NCBI GenBank assembly: GCA_945905745.1
Contig: CAMDQF010000029.1
Coordinates: forward strand, 1 to 34,389
Source: Litorilinea aerophila
Lineage (GTDB): Bacteria; Chloroflexota; Anaerolineae; Caldilineales; Caldilineaceae
Length of the DNA: 34,389 nucleotides
Direction: 5' to 3'
Shown here in pieces: positions 16,261 through 23,649 of the stretch. The number at the start of each line of letters is the position of its first letter. Within the stretch, counting starts at the first letter, position 1. The position numbers were made by a program, and so were the translations under genes. The notes beneath the pieces were generated by a model. That model had not been told where the DNA came from, did not search any database, and saw only the letters and a list, made by a program, of their open reading frames with translations.

Positions 16261-16422
16261 GCTGTGGAAGCAGCAATTCCAAATTTGACAGAAATAGAAC
16301 GCGGATGACGCTGATTGGGCTGATCAACGCGGATAAAAGCAAAAATCCGCACCGTTAAATCCGCAAAAATCCGCTCGATCCGCGTTATCCGCGTTCTATA
16401 TTTGGAACTGCTGCTGTGGAAG
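16261..16422. mobile_element. MITE-like element, 143 bp, with terminal inverted repeats and direct flanking repeats
   Basis: Terminal inverted repeats CAGCAATTCCAAAT (16271-16284) and ATTTGGAACTGCTG (16400-16413) match at 13 of 14 positions. They enclose internal inverted ATCCGCG-type arms (ATAGAACGCGGAT at left, ATCCGCGTTCTAT at right). GCTGTGGAAG occurs directly at 16261-16270 and 16413-16422, consistent with a 9-10 bp target duplication. It encodes no protein. It ends exactly at the stop codon of the PIN toxin gene. Confidence 0.7.
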
Positions 16423-16839
16423 TTACGAGGAAAGAGAGGCCAGGAAGTCCGCTGGCGTAAGTACGGGAATTTTCTGGAAGGGATGGAGAACGAGCAGGTC
16501 GGCATCTCCGCTGACAACCGCGTCCGCCCTGCCCGTCAAAGCTATATCGAGAATGTGGTTGTCTTTGGGGTCTCGACAGGCATTCACCCGTTCCAGAGGT
16601 AGAATCAACACGCCAAATTCCGTAACGTAATCCATGACGACACGCGCATCTTCTGATCGAAGCCCGATTTTCTGCAAGCGAGGACGGATTACAACAGCTA
16701 TCAATTCATCCAGTAACGCAGGAGAATAGAGCAACTCGAATCGCCCTGCCTGCCATAAACGCAGCAAGTGACCGGGTTTTCCTTGCGGGCGTAACAGTCC
16801 GCTGATAACAACGTTGACGTCCAGAACGATCCTCACCAT
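16423..16839 (-). CDS. PIN-domain ribonuclease toxin
   Basis: A 138-residue PIN-domain protein of the COG1569 type. MVRIVLDVNVVISGLL carries the first catalytic Asp; an acidic residue lies in LLDELIAVV; RDPKDNHILDIAL and VVSGDADLLVL give the remaining metal-binding acids. The predicted role is a Mg-dependent RNase toxin neutralised by the Phd-type protein encoded just upstream. ATG 16839 overlaps the antitoxin TGA by one base (TGATG), so translation is coupled; a TTG one codon upstream is less likely. Confidence 0.88.
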   Translation of the reverse strand: MVRIVLDVNVVISGLLRPQGKPGHLLRLWQAGRFELLYSPALLDELIAVVIRPRLQKIGLRSEDARVVMDYVTEFGVLILPLERVNACRDPKDNHILDIALTGRADAVVSGDADLLVLHPFQKIPVLTPADFLASLSS

Positions 16840-17120
16840 CAACCAACCTCAGAGCGTGCGGCAGCCACTTCGCTTGCAATTTCCTCGTCGGACAGATCTG
16901 CATTGGTGGCTTCCATCCGATCCAACAATTGTCCAAATTTCTGGCGAATGGCCTGTTGCCGCAGAGCTTGAAACTGCTCGAAATCCGTATAGGAAATGAG
17001 GGCAGCTTCTGGACGACTGCCCCGGATGAGGATGTAGGGAGTACTCTCTTGTGTCACCTCATCAAAGACTTTACGAAAACTGCGCTGTAGCTCTGTAACA
17101 CCGATAACCTTCTGCATCAT
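16839..17120 (-). CDS. Phd/YefM-type antitoxin
   Basis: A 93-residue antitoxin. The N-terminal DNA-binding part MMQKVIGVTELQRSFRKVFDEV followed by YILIRGSRPEAALISYTDFE is typical of Phd/YefM repressors; the C-terminal part (ATNADLSDEEIASEVAAARSEVG) is acidic and would wrap the PIN toxin. Two adjacent ATG codons (17120, 17117) are possible; GGGGAG lies 3 nt before the first and 6 nt before the second, so the second may be used. It likely represses its own promoter. Confidence 0.86.
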   Translation of the reverse strand: MMQKVIGVTELQRSFRKVFDEVTQESTPYILIRGSRPEAALISYTDFEQFQALRQQAIRQKFGQLLDRMEATNADLSDEEIASEVAAARSEVG

Positions 17121-17171
17121 CTGCTCCCCTAAAACAGGTATAAAATTCACAAAGCTCATATTGTGATTTAT

Positions 17172-17199
17172 ATTCTAATACATATCTGGTTTGTAACAA
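17172..17199 (-). promoter_or_regulatory. Predicted promoter of the toxin-antitoxin operon
   Basis: On the minus strand TTGTTA (17199-17194) and TAGAAT (17177-17172) are separated by 16 nt, about 50 nt upstream of the antitoxin. The surrounding sequence is unusually AT-rich for this window, as expected of a promoter-operator. Confidence 0.5.
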
Positions 17200-17302
17200 A
17201 GTAGGGCTTGGGCAATCGCTGACACTTTGCCCGGACTGAAACTTTGGGGTACACTTGACATCCACAGCGCGCCCCACTTTTACTACAGACGGAGGGATTC
17301 TC

Positions 17303-19843
17303 ATGCAGCCGGTTTCACCCCACTTCACACCCATCACTCTCTCATCTGTCTTCAACATTGACCGTTCTGCCCTGCCACCCAGTCTGCGCCCACCCAGCAA
17401 TATGGGGGAATTGACCGGAGCGCAGGCCTACCGAGGCATTCCCTTTGTGCTGGGCGGGGAAAGCGGTTCAAATGTACTGCTGCTGGACGGGACAACCCAG
17501 ACAGTCGAATTGGGCAATCTCCAGGCCAGCTACCTTCTCTTCCTCCACGCGGTGGAAGACCGGGTGACCAACTATCTGGACAACTTGGCGGACACGGATG
17601 TGGACGGCAACGAACTGGGCGATCACGTGGCTGATTATGTCCTGGAATATGCCGACGGCAGCATCCACGAGCAACCCATCCTGCGTCGTTTTGCCATCCA
17701 ACAGAGCCACATCCGTTGGGGAGCCAGCCCCTTTCTGGCCGTACCTGCGGTGACCGATCTGGTCATCCCGGCGACAACAGAGGATGCGCTGTTGGGTCGC
17801 CAGGCGCGTGCCTATGGCCGGGGCGAAACCCGTGTCGCTGCGGGACGGGATCGGGTGGCCGAGAAGCTCTGGATCTATGCCCTGCCCAACCCCTATCCAG
17901 ACAAAGCCATCCAGCGCCTGCTGCTGCAACCAGTCACAGAGCGGGCCGTTGTCTACGCCATTAGCGCCACCCAACTGGCCGAGCATCCCCTGCGCCCCGG
18001 CCTGCGTCGCAAGGTGCGGGTGACGCTGCCCCCGGATTTGACGCTCAATGGGTTGGGCGAATGCGAGGAGCTGGCGATTGATCTGGGTACAGTCATCTCG
18101 GCACGCGCCGTGCTGGAATACGATCACGCAGCCTGGCTGGGTGGGGAAGCGGTGGACGTTCAGCCAGGCCGGTCGGAGCGGGAGATCGTCGTGGAGTATA
18201 CGGCCCATCCCCAGGCCCGGCTGTATGTGGGCGCAGAAACAGTCTACGATCTGGCCGCGCTGCCGGACGAAGACGGGATTGTCGAAGTGCCGCCTGCTTA
18301 CCGTCCGGTCAACGTGCGGGTGGTGGAGAAGGGCAGCGGGCGACAGGTGGCCGTGCGCATCCACTTTCACGGGACGCACGGTGAATATCTGCCGCCCCGG
18401 GGCCGCCACCGCAAAGTCAATCCCTACTGGTTCGAGGACAACTACGGCGAGTTTGTCAACGGGTGCAACCAGTATAGCTACATTGACGGCCACTGCGAAG
18501 TGGACCTGCCCATCGGCGAAGTCTATGTGGAGATCAGCAAAGGCTATGAGTGTGCGCCCATCCGCACGAAAGTTGTCGTCGGACCGGGGACATCCGAACT
18601 GAATTTTGAGATGGAGCGGGTGTTGGGCTGGCGGGAGAAGGGCTGGGTCACTGCCGATACCCACGTCCATTTTCTCAGTCCCAGCACAGCCTTGCTGGAA
18701 GGCCAGGCCGAGGATGTCCACGTCGTCAATCTCCTCGCCAGCCAGTGGGGCGAGATGTACAGCAATGTGAGCGATTTTGACGGCAGGACAACCCTGGGCG
18801 CCAAGGAATTCGGCGGCGATGGCGAGTTTCTGGTGCGGGTGGGCACGGAGAACCGGATGCAGGTGTTGGGCCACATCTCTCTCCTCGGCTACAGTGGACA
18901 GATGATCCACCCCCTCTGCACGGGTGGTCCGTCGGAGTCGGCCCTGGGCGATGCCCAGGAAGTGGTGATGGCCGAGTGGGCACAGCGCTGTATCGAGCAG
19001 GGCGGGCTGGTGGTGATGCCCCACGCACCCAATCCCCAGTTGGAGCGGGCCGCGGATATTGTGCTGGGGCTGATCAACGCCATCGAACTGATGACCTTCA
19101 ACCCCCACGACAGCCAGCTCAACCCCTACGGCATCGCCGACTGGTATCGCTATCTCAATCTGGGCTATCAGGTCCCGCTGGTGGGCGGCTCGGACAAAAT
19201 GGCGGCGGCTTCGCTGCTGGGCGGTGTGCGTACTTATGCCCAACTGGGCGGGCGGGAATTTTCCTACGAAAACTGGATGGCCGCGGTGCGGGCCGGCAAC
19301 ACGTTTGCGACGGTTGGCCCCCTGGCCGAATTGCTAGTGGAAGGGGTCGCTCCCGGCGGTCAGGTGCGGCTGCCCGCATCCGGCGGCTCCATCGACATTC
19401 GCTGGCGGGTGGAATCGACGCGGGTTCCCATCGAGGCGGTGGAAATAATTGTGGGCGGACTGGTGCTGGATCAGGTGAAAGTCGGCGGCACGCTGGCCGG
19501 CCAAGGCACTCTCCGCATGTCAGCCACGAAGTCCACGTGGGTTGCCCTGCGAGTGCGGGGCAGCTATAGCAGCAAGTCGGGGGACATCGCCTGTCACACC
19601 AGCGCTGTGCAGCTTTTGGTAGGGGATCAGCCACTCTTCAATGAGACCGATGCCGACGCGGTACTATCCCAGATCGAAGGCTCTCTGGCCTATCTGGACG
19701 TCCTCGCCCCCAGACCCGCAGAGGCCTCCCGTCTGCGTCAGATGCGCGCTACCCTGGAAGGCGCACACAACCGGCTGCACCAGCGGATGCACCAGCACGG
19801 GGTCTATCACAGACATACGCCGTTGCATAAGCACACTCAGTAG
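17303..19843 (+). CDS. CehA/McbA-type metal-dependent hydrolase (PHP domain) with His-rich tail
   Basis: An 846-residue protein. The N-terminal 430 residues are beta-rich with a segment RIHFHGTHGEYLPPRGRH; a PHP-type metallohydrolase domain begins at GWVTADTHVHFLSP (about 450) and includes VVMPHAPNP and LVGGSDK. Relatives include carbaryl hydrolase CehA and polymerase-type PHP phosphoesterases; the substrate is unknown. GGAGGG lies 6 nt before ATG 17303, which decides the start; the frame is open 16 codons further upstream. TTGACA at 17255-17260 is a possible -35 without a good -10. The last 25 residues hold eight His (from HNRLHQRMHQHG to the end), a possible metal-binding tail. Confidence 0.82.
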   Translation: MQPVSPHFTPITLSSVFNIDRSALPPSLRPPSNMGELTGAQAYRGIPFVLGGESGSNVLLLDGTTQTVELGNLQASYLLFLHAVEDRVTNYLDNLADTDVDGNELGDHVADYVLEYADGSIHEQPILRRFAIQQSHIRWGASPFLAVPAVTDLVIPATTEDALLGRQARAYGRGETRVAAGRDRVAEKLWIYALPNPYPDKAIQRLLLQPVTERAVVYAISATQLAEHPLRPGLRRKVRVTLPPDLTLNGLGECEELAIDLGTVISARAVLEYDHAAWLGGEAVDVQPGRSEREIVVEYTAHPQARLYVGAETVYDLAALPDEDGIVEVPPAYRPVNVRVVEKGSGRQVAVRIHFHGTHGEYLPPRGRHRKVNPYWFEDNYGEFVNGCNQYSYIDGHCEVDLPIGEVYVEISKGYECAPIRTKVVVGPGTSELNFEMERVLGWREKGWVTADTHVHFLSPSTALLEGQAEDVHVVNLLASQWGEMYSNVSDFDGRTTLGAKEFGGDGEFLVRVGTENRMQVLGHISLLGYSGQMIHPLCTGGPSESALGDAQEVVMAEWAQRCIEQGGLVVMPHAPNPQLERAADIVLGLINAIELMTFNPHDSQLNPYGIADWYRYLNLGYQVPLVGGSDKMAAASLLGGVRTYAQLGGREFSYENWMAAVRAGNTFATVGPLAELLVEGVAPGGQVRLPASGGSIDIRWRVESTRVPIEAVEIIVGGLVLDQVKVGGTLAGQGTLRMSATKSTWVALRVRGSYSSKSGDIACHTSAVQLLVGDQPLFNETDADAVLSQIEGSLAYLDVLAPRPAEASRLRQMRATLEGAHNRLHQRMHQHGVYHRHTPLHKHTQ

Positions 19844-19866
19844 ACTGCGGTGTAAATCGACCGGTG

Positions 19867-19920
19867 GCTGTTCTGGCGCGTGGTGCGTACACTGGTACAC
19901 GAACTACGCACCAGAACAGC
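19867..19920. repeat. Imperfect palindrome GCTGTTCTGG...CCAGAACAGC
   Basis: The left arm 19867-19886 and the right arm 19901-19920 pair at 17 of 20 positions around GTACACTGGTACAC. Parts of the arms (GCGTAGTTCGT) resemble the CAATACG family. It lies about 25 nt after the CehA-like gene's stop and may serve as its terminator, though no T-tract follows. Confidence 0.65.
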
Positions 19921-19949
19921 ATCTGTCGGCTTACTTGCGCCGGGCTGTG

Positions 19950-20210
19950 CTCAGTAGTTCACAATTTCGCGCAAAGCCGCGAAAAACTGTACTGATCAAC
20001 GACAGCTTGAACTGCTGAAATTCAACGCAAAGAGGCAAAGGAGCAGAGAGGCAAAGCTGTTCTCTGCGTCTCTTGCGTCTCCCCGTCTCTGCGTTAAATT
20101 TCAACATCTGCATCTGCTTGATCAGTACAGAAGCCGCGAAAAACGGGAAGGACTCTGTTCTACTTCGCTACTTTGGGCCTTGGTGTGAGGCAAAATCCTG
20201 AACTACTGAG
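19950..20210. mobile_element. Nested MITE-like palindrome with 13-bp direct repeats
   Basis: The inner element 19987-20130 (144 bp) has perfect 13-bp terminal inverted repeats CTGTACTGATCAA / TTGATCAGTACAG and contains inverted AACGCA(A/G)AG arms (about 20023-20050 and 20063-20096). The direct repeat AAGCCGCGAAAAA flanks it exactly (19974-19986 and 20131-20143), like a target duplication. An outer perfect inverted pair CTCAGTAGTTCA (19950-19961) / TGAACTACTGAG (20199-20210) encloses everything. No coding capacity. Confidence 0.7.
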
Positions 20211-20220
20211 CGTGCGTAAA

Positions 20221-20249
20221 TTGATAGCCCCGCCGCTCCCTGCTATACT
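20221..20249 (+). promoter_or_regulatory. Promoter of the Nfu-N gene, leaderless
   Basis: TTGATA (20221-20226), a 17-nt spacer, TATACT (20244-20249). The ATG at 20257 begins 7 nt after the -10, where transcription should start. No Shine-Dalgarno sequence is possible. This is the best-formed promoter in the window. Confidence 0.75.
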
Positions 20250-20256
20250 TTAGTGT

Positions 20257-20523
20257 ATGCCAGTCCAGATTCAGCCGACGCCCAACCCGAATGCCCACAA
20301 ATACACCGCCGTCGGGCTGCGTTTCGCAGGGCCGCTCAATGTCGCTACGGCGGAGCAGGCAGCCGATCACCCGCTGGCAGCCCGTCTCTTTGCCCTGGAA
20401 AATGTCTATAACGTCTTTCTGGTGCAGGATTTTGTTACAGTGAACAAAGTGGCGGAGGCGGCGTGGGAGCTAGTGGATGGGCAAGTTGTTCCAATTATTG
20501 AGGAATTTTTGGAGGGCAGATGA
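20257..20523 (+). CDS. Nfu N-terminal-domain (NifU-like scaffold) protein
   Basis: An 88-residue protein consisting only of the Nfu N-terminal domain: IQPTPNPNAHKYT at the start and NVYNVFLVQDFVTVNK in the middle are its hallmarks. The C-terminal CxxC Fe-S scaffold domain of full-length Nfu is absent, so it would assist Fe-S cluster delivery rather than carry a cluster itself (inference). The start codon lies 7 nt from TATACT, so the message is predicted leaderless. Confidence 0.88.
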   Translation: MPVQIQPTPNPNAHKYTAVGLRFAGPLNVATAEQAADHPLAARLFALENVYNVFLVQDFVTVNKVAEAAWELVDGQVVPIIEEFLEGR

Positions 20524-20531
20524 TGGGATGA

Positions 20532-20604
20532 TGTTACAAGTTGCAGGTGGAAGGTACGCAAGTGACAAGTTTGACAGATGCAACCTTCTACCTGCAACTT
20601 GCAA
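20532..20604. repeat. Inverted repeat ACAAGTTGCAGGTGGAAGGT / ACCTTCTACCTGCAACTT
   Basis: Left arm 20536-20555, right arm 20583-20602, spacer about 27 nt. It lies 10 nt after the Nfu-N stop and 40 nt before the next start. It could fold as an RNA hairpin and insulate the two genes; it has no T-tract. Confidence 0.75.
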
Positions 20605-20643
20605 CTTTACCCCATCACCCCCTCCCCACCGGAAAATGGGCCA

Positions 20644-21582
20644 ATGCACACCAATTCCCACCTGAATCCCGTCATCATCGCCAGCGAAAATGGCCGGGGT
20701 GGGGCAGTCGCCGCCATGGAGCTCCTGCGTCGGGGCGGCTCTGCCATCGACGCCGCGGAGCTGGCCGCCCGCATTACCGAAGACGACCCGGAGGAGCATT
20801 CGGTCGGCTTCAGCGGCCTGCCCAATCTGCTGGGCCAGGTGGAACTGGACGCCAGCCTGATGAATGGGCGCACGCTGGAAACAGGCGCGGTGGCTGGAGT
20901 GCAGGAGTATGGCAATGTCATCAGCCTGGCCCGGGCGGTGATGGAAGAACTGCCCCACGTGCTGCTGGTGGGCCGGGGCGCGGAACGTTTCGCGGGGGAG
21001 ATGGGCCAGAAGCCCGCGGATCAGCGCACATTTGCTTCGCTGGATTACTGGCGCACCCGCTTTACAGAGACGGGCGTGGAATTGACCGGCGCGGAGTTGC
21101 GCCATATCGTCACCCGGCTGACCCAACCTTTGCATCTTGAGGATCGGGTTCCCCACGGCACTGTCAACTATCTGGTGCGGGATACCCACGGCGATCTGGC
21201 TTCCGCAGTCAGCACCAGCGGCCACGCCTGGAAATATCCGGGCCGGGTGGGGGATTCGCCGATTATCGGCGCGGGCAACTATTGCGACAACCGCTACGGC
21301 GCGGTCGCCTGCACGGGCAGCGGTGAACTGGCGATCCGGGTTTCCACGGCCCGCAGTCTGATTCTCTATCTGAAAATGGGAATGAGTCTGGATGCCGCGG
21401 GACTGGAGTGTCTGGCCGAGATCGTTCAATTGAACCCACGGGTCGGTCAATATATGAATATCGTCGCCATGACCCCGGACGGCCAGCACGCGGGATTTTC
21501 CACCGTGCCCGGCAAGCACTATCTCTACTATACGGGCGAGATGACAGAACCGGTGTTGGGGGAGAGGGTGACGAATGGCTGA
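20644..21582 (+). CDS. Glycosylasparaginase/isoaspartyl-peptidase-like Ntn hydrolase
   Basis: A 312-residue asparaginase_2-type Ntn hydrolase. The predicted autocleavage site is HGTVNYLV with nucleophile Thr173; the partner motifs VSTSGHAWKYPGRVGDSPIIGAGNYCDN and CTGSGE complete the active site. EEHSVGFSGLPNLLGQVELDASLMNG resembles the N4-(beta-N-acetylglucosaminyl)-L-asparaginase branch. It would be made as a precursor and split into alpha and beta chains. There is no signal peptide, so it should be cytosolic. ATG 20644 has only a weak upstream GGAAAA; the frame is open further upstream, but that part lies in a repeat. The end overlaps the DinB-like gene by 8 nt. Confidence 0.85.
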   Translation: MHTNSHLNPVIIASENGRGGAVAAMELLRRGGSAIDAAELAARITEDDPEEHSVGFSGLPNLLGQVELDASLMNGRTLETGAVAGVQEYGNVISLARAVMEELPHVLLVGRGAERFAGEMGQKPADQRTFASLDYWRTRFTETGVELTGAELRHIVTRLTQPLHLEDRVPHGTVNYLVRDTHGDLASAVSTSGHAWKYPGRVGDSPIIGAGNYCDNRYGAVACTGSGELAIRVSTARSLILYLKMGMSLDAAGLECLAEIVQLNPRVGQYMNIVAMTPDGQHAGFSTVPGKHYLYYTGEMTEPVLGERVTNG

Positions 21583-22105
21583 AAAGAGACAGAACACAAT
21601 TACCCCGCATCCAAGCAAAGAACCAGAGATCGGTCATTGGTTGGGTGCGTTCCAGGACGCGCGTCAGCGGACCCTGGAGCAATTAGAAGGATTGATCGAA
21701 CCGGTGATTGACTGGCTGCCCCCAGACGAGGAGAGCAGCATCGGGGCAGTGCTTTATCACATGGCTCTTATCGAAGCGGATTGGCTCTACACCGAAGTCT
21801 TGGAACAGCAGCCTCCGCCGCAAGTCGAGGCACTGTTCCCGTACAACCACCGGGATGCGCAGGGCCATCTGACCCAACTTCAGGGATTTGATTTGGCCCA
21901 TTATCTCTCACTGCTTGAGACTGTGCGGTCGCTTGTGCTCGATGTTTATCAGCAGATGGGCTTAACCGATTTTCGCCGACCGCGCTCGTTGGAAGCATAT
22001 GATGTGACACCAGAGTGGGTTCTTCATCACTTGATGCAGCACGAAGCGGAACACCGCAGCCAGATTGGGTCTCTTCGCTATCGAGCAGAACGCGATATAT
22101 TTTAG
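21575..22105 (+). CDS. DinB/YfiT-like four-helix metalloprotein
   Basis: A 176-residue DinB-superfamily protein. The His residues expected to bind a metal lie in VLYHMALIEADW (helix 2) and in LHHLMQHEAEHRSQI (last helix). Family members are four-helix bundles, some acting as thiol-dependent transferases; the function of this one is unknown. GGAGAGG 7 nt before ATG 21575 lies inside the asparaginase-like gene, so they are coupled. Confidence 0.82.
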   Translation: MAEKRQNTITPHPSKEPEIGHWLGAFQDARQRTLEQLEGLIEPVIDWLPPDEESSIGAVLYHMALIEADWLYTEVLEQQPPPQVEALFPYNHRDAQGHLTQLQGFDLAHYLSLLETVRSLVLDVYQQMGLTDFRRPRSLEAYDVTPEWVLHHLMQHEAEHRSQIGSLRYRAERDIF

Positions 22106-22111
22106 AAAACC

Positions 22112-22161
22112 GTAACCCGCACGGTTTGTGCGGGCTGGCGCAAGCCAACAGTGCGGGTTAC
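22112..22161 (+). promoter_or_regulatory. Alternative-hairpin inverted repeat upstream of the E2 gene
   Basis: GTAACCCGCAC (22112-22122) pairs perfectly with GTGCGGGTTAC (22151-22161), but CCCGCAC (22116-22122) can instead pair with GTGCGGG (22128-22134) around GGTTT. The two folds are mutually exclusive. It lies 29 nt before ATG 22191. It may be a dispersed repeat or a leader element. Confidence 0.5.
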
Positions 22162-22190
22162 AACCCTATTTTCACAACAGGGACAGAGCG

Positions 22191-23456
22191 ATGCCTACGC
22201 CAATAAAAATGCCCCAACTGGGCGAGACGGTTGTGGAAGGAACCGTCTCGCGCTGGTTGAAGCAGCCCGGTGACCGGGTGGAACGACAGGAGATTGTGCT
22301 GGAGATCAGCACGGATAAAATCGACACAGAAATCCCCGCGCCCGCGGCGGGTACGCTGCTGGAAGTGTTGGCGAAGGAAGGGCAGACCGTGCGCGTCGGT
22401 ACTGTCATCGGCTACATCGGCGCGCCGGGGGAAGCAGTGAGCAGTGAGCAGTTATCAGTGAGCAGTGCGCCGTCATCACCGCCCAGTCCCCAGTCCCCAG
22501 TCCCCAGCCCCCAATCCCCTACCGCCAAACCAACCGGACGGGATTTTGTCAGCCCGGTCGTGGCGCGGATGGCGGCTGAACACAATTTGGACCTGGCGGT
22601 GATTAGTGGCAGCGGTCTGCACGGGCGGGTGACGAAAAAGGATGTGGAGAATTTTTTGGGGACTGGAGACCGGGGACTGGGGACTGGGAAGATGATACCC
22701 AATCCCCAATCCCCAATCCCCAATCCCCAATCTCCAATCTCCAATCCCCAATCCCCGATCCCCAATCCCCTTTCCCCCATGCGCCGGGCCATTGCCGAGC
22801 ATATGGAGCGCAGCGTACGCACCAGCCCCCACGTCATGTCCCTCTACGAAGTGGATGTGACCGGGGTGGTGCGCCACCGGGAGGCCCACAAAGCCGAGTA
22901 CGCGGCCAAAGGCATCGACCTGACCTTCACCCCCTATTTTGTGGCCGCGGTGGCCGAGGCGCTGCGGACCAACCCGCAGGTGAACAGCTCCTTTACTGCC
23001 GAGGGATTGCTGCTCCATCCGCGTATTCATGTGGGCGTGGCTGTGGCTGTGAGCGGCGGGCTGCTCGTCCCCGTCATCCGGGACGCGGACGAACTAAATC
23101 TGGCCGGACTGAGTCGGGCTGTCAACGACCTGGCTGCGCGGGCCCGGGCCAACAAACTCAGCCCGGACGAATTGCAGGGGGGCACATTTACCGTCACGAA
23201 TCACGGCGTCAGCGGCAGTCTGCTGGGGACGCCGATCATCAACCAGCCCCAGGCGGCCATTCTGGGCATCGGCAAAATCGAAAAGCGGCCTGTCGTGCGT
23301 AGCGGCGGTCATCCCCTGCTGCCCAGCGCCGACGACGCCATCGTCATCCGGCCCATGTGCTATCTCAGCCTCTCATTCGACCACCGGATTCTCAACGGCG
23401 CAGAGGCGGATGGGTTTGTGGGGAGGGTAATGGACGTATTGGAGAATTGGGGATAA
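22191..23456 (+). CDS. Dihydrolipoamide acyltransferase (E2) of a 2-oxoacid dehydrogenase complex
   Basis: A 421-residue E2. Lipoyl domain at 1-78 with lipoylated Lys43 in EISTDKIDTE; peripheral subunit-binding domain at about 117-156 (SPVVARMAAEHNLDL...GRVTKKDVENF); catalytic acyltransferase domain from about 197, with SFDHRILNG (His398) as active site. It carries acyl groups from E1 to CoA; which 2-oxoacid is used cannot be told without E1, which is not in the window. AGGGA lies 7 nt before ATG 22191. Both linkers are made of repeat: residues about 81-110 (SSEQLSVSS then SPQSPVPSPQSP) and about 156-195 (GTGDRGLGTG then SPIPNPQ units). Usual E2 linkers are Ala/Pro-rich. The E3 gene follows after 193 nt. 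Confidence 0.94.
   Translation: MPTPIKMPQLGETVVEGTVSRWLKQPGDRVERQEIVLEISTDKIDTEIPAPAAGTLLEVLAKEGQTVRVGTVIGYIGAPGEAVSSEQLSVSSAPSSPPSPQSPVPSPQSPTAKPTGRDFVSPVVARMAAEHNLDLAVISGSGLHGRVTKKDVENFLGTGDRGLGTGKMIPNPQSPIPNPQSPISNPQSPIPNPLSPMRRAIAEHMERSVRTSPHVMSLYEVDVTGVVRHREAHKAEYAAKGIDLTFTPYFVAAVAEALRTNPQVNSSFTAEGLLLHPRIHVGVAVAVSGGLLVPVIRDADELNLAGLSRAVNDLAARARANKLSPDELQGGTFTVTNHGVSGSLLGTPIINQPQAAILGIGKIEKRPVVRSGGHPLLPSADDAIVIRPMCYLSLSFDHRILNGAEADGFVGRVMDVLENWG
22433..22521. repeat. CAGTnnn and CCCCAGT heptads encoding E2 linker 1
   Basis: 22433-22468 is AGCAGTGAGCAGTTATCAGT-type units; 22481-22521 is CCCCAGT/CCCCAAT units. Both keep the frame. In the CAGTnnn part a variant TTAT unit avoids the TGA that a uniform array would create. 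Confidence 0.9.
22657..22775. repeat. GGGGACT/CCCCAAT heptad foldback encoding E2 linker 2
   Basis: The G-rich arm is 22657-22688, spacer AAGATGATA, then the C-rich arm 22698-22775, which is more than twice as long as its partner. In frame. Confidence 0.92.
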
Positions 23457-23649
23457 TTATTCGCAGATGTGTTGCGTATTTCGTGTTGCGTAAGTAGTGA
23501 TGTTGACGGCATGATAGGGTGAGGGACGGTAGGTGAGACAAGCTGCTGGACAAACATTCTGGCAACATCACTCCACACCAACCCTCAAAAGTTCCTGATC
23601 AACACTACCTACGGAATACGGAATACGCAATACGCAATAGGAGGCACAA
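23457..23649. repeat. CAATACG foldback element between E2 and E3 genes
   Basis: The left arm (about 23470-23496) has TTGCGTATTTCGTGTTGCGT units; the right arm (about 23605-23639) is GGAATACG/GCAATACG heptads. Between them a unique core carries a further perfect pair GTGATGTTG (23497-23505) / CAACATCAC (23563-23571). The E3 ribosome-binding site AGGAGG begins in the last repeat unit. Confidence 0.8.

Larger units (their letters stand above)
19844..20256. other. 413-nt gap made of two inverted-repeat elements and a promoter
   Basis: Holds the hairpin element at 19867-19920, the nested palindromic element at 19950-20210 and the Nfu-N promoter at 20221-20249. No gene is seen. Confidence 0.7.

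Noticed and set aside
19844-20256. Structured RNA or tRNA in the 413-nt gap
   Set aside because: The dyads are explained as inverted-repeat elements; no cloverleaf, anticodon loop or CCA end is recognisable.
22433-22775. Possible CRISPR array in the regular short repeats of the E2 gene
   Set aside because: Units are 7 nt, contiguous and without unique spacers of constant length; they lie in an intact reading frame, and no cas gene is in the window.
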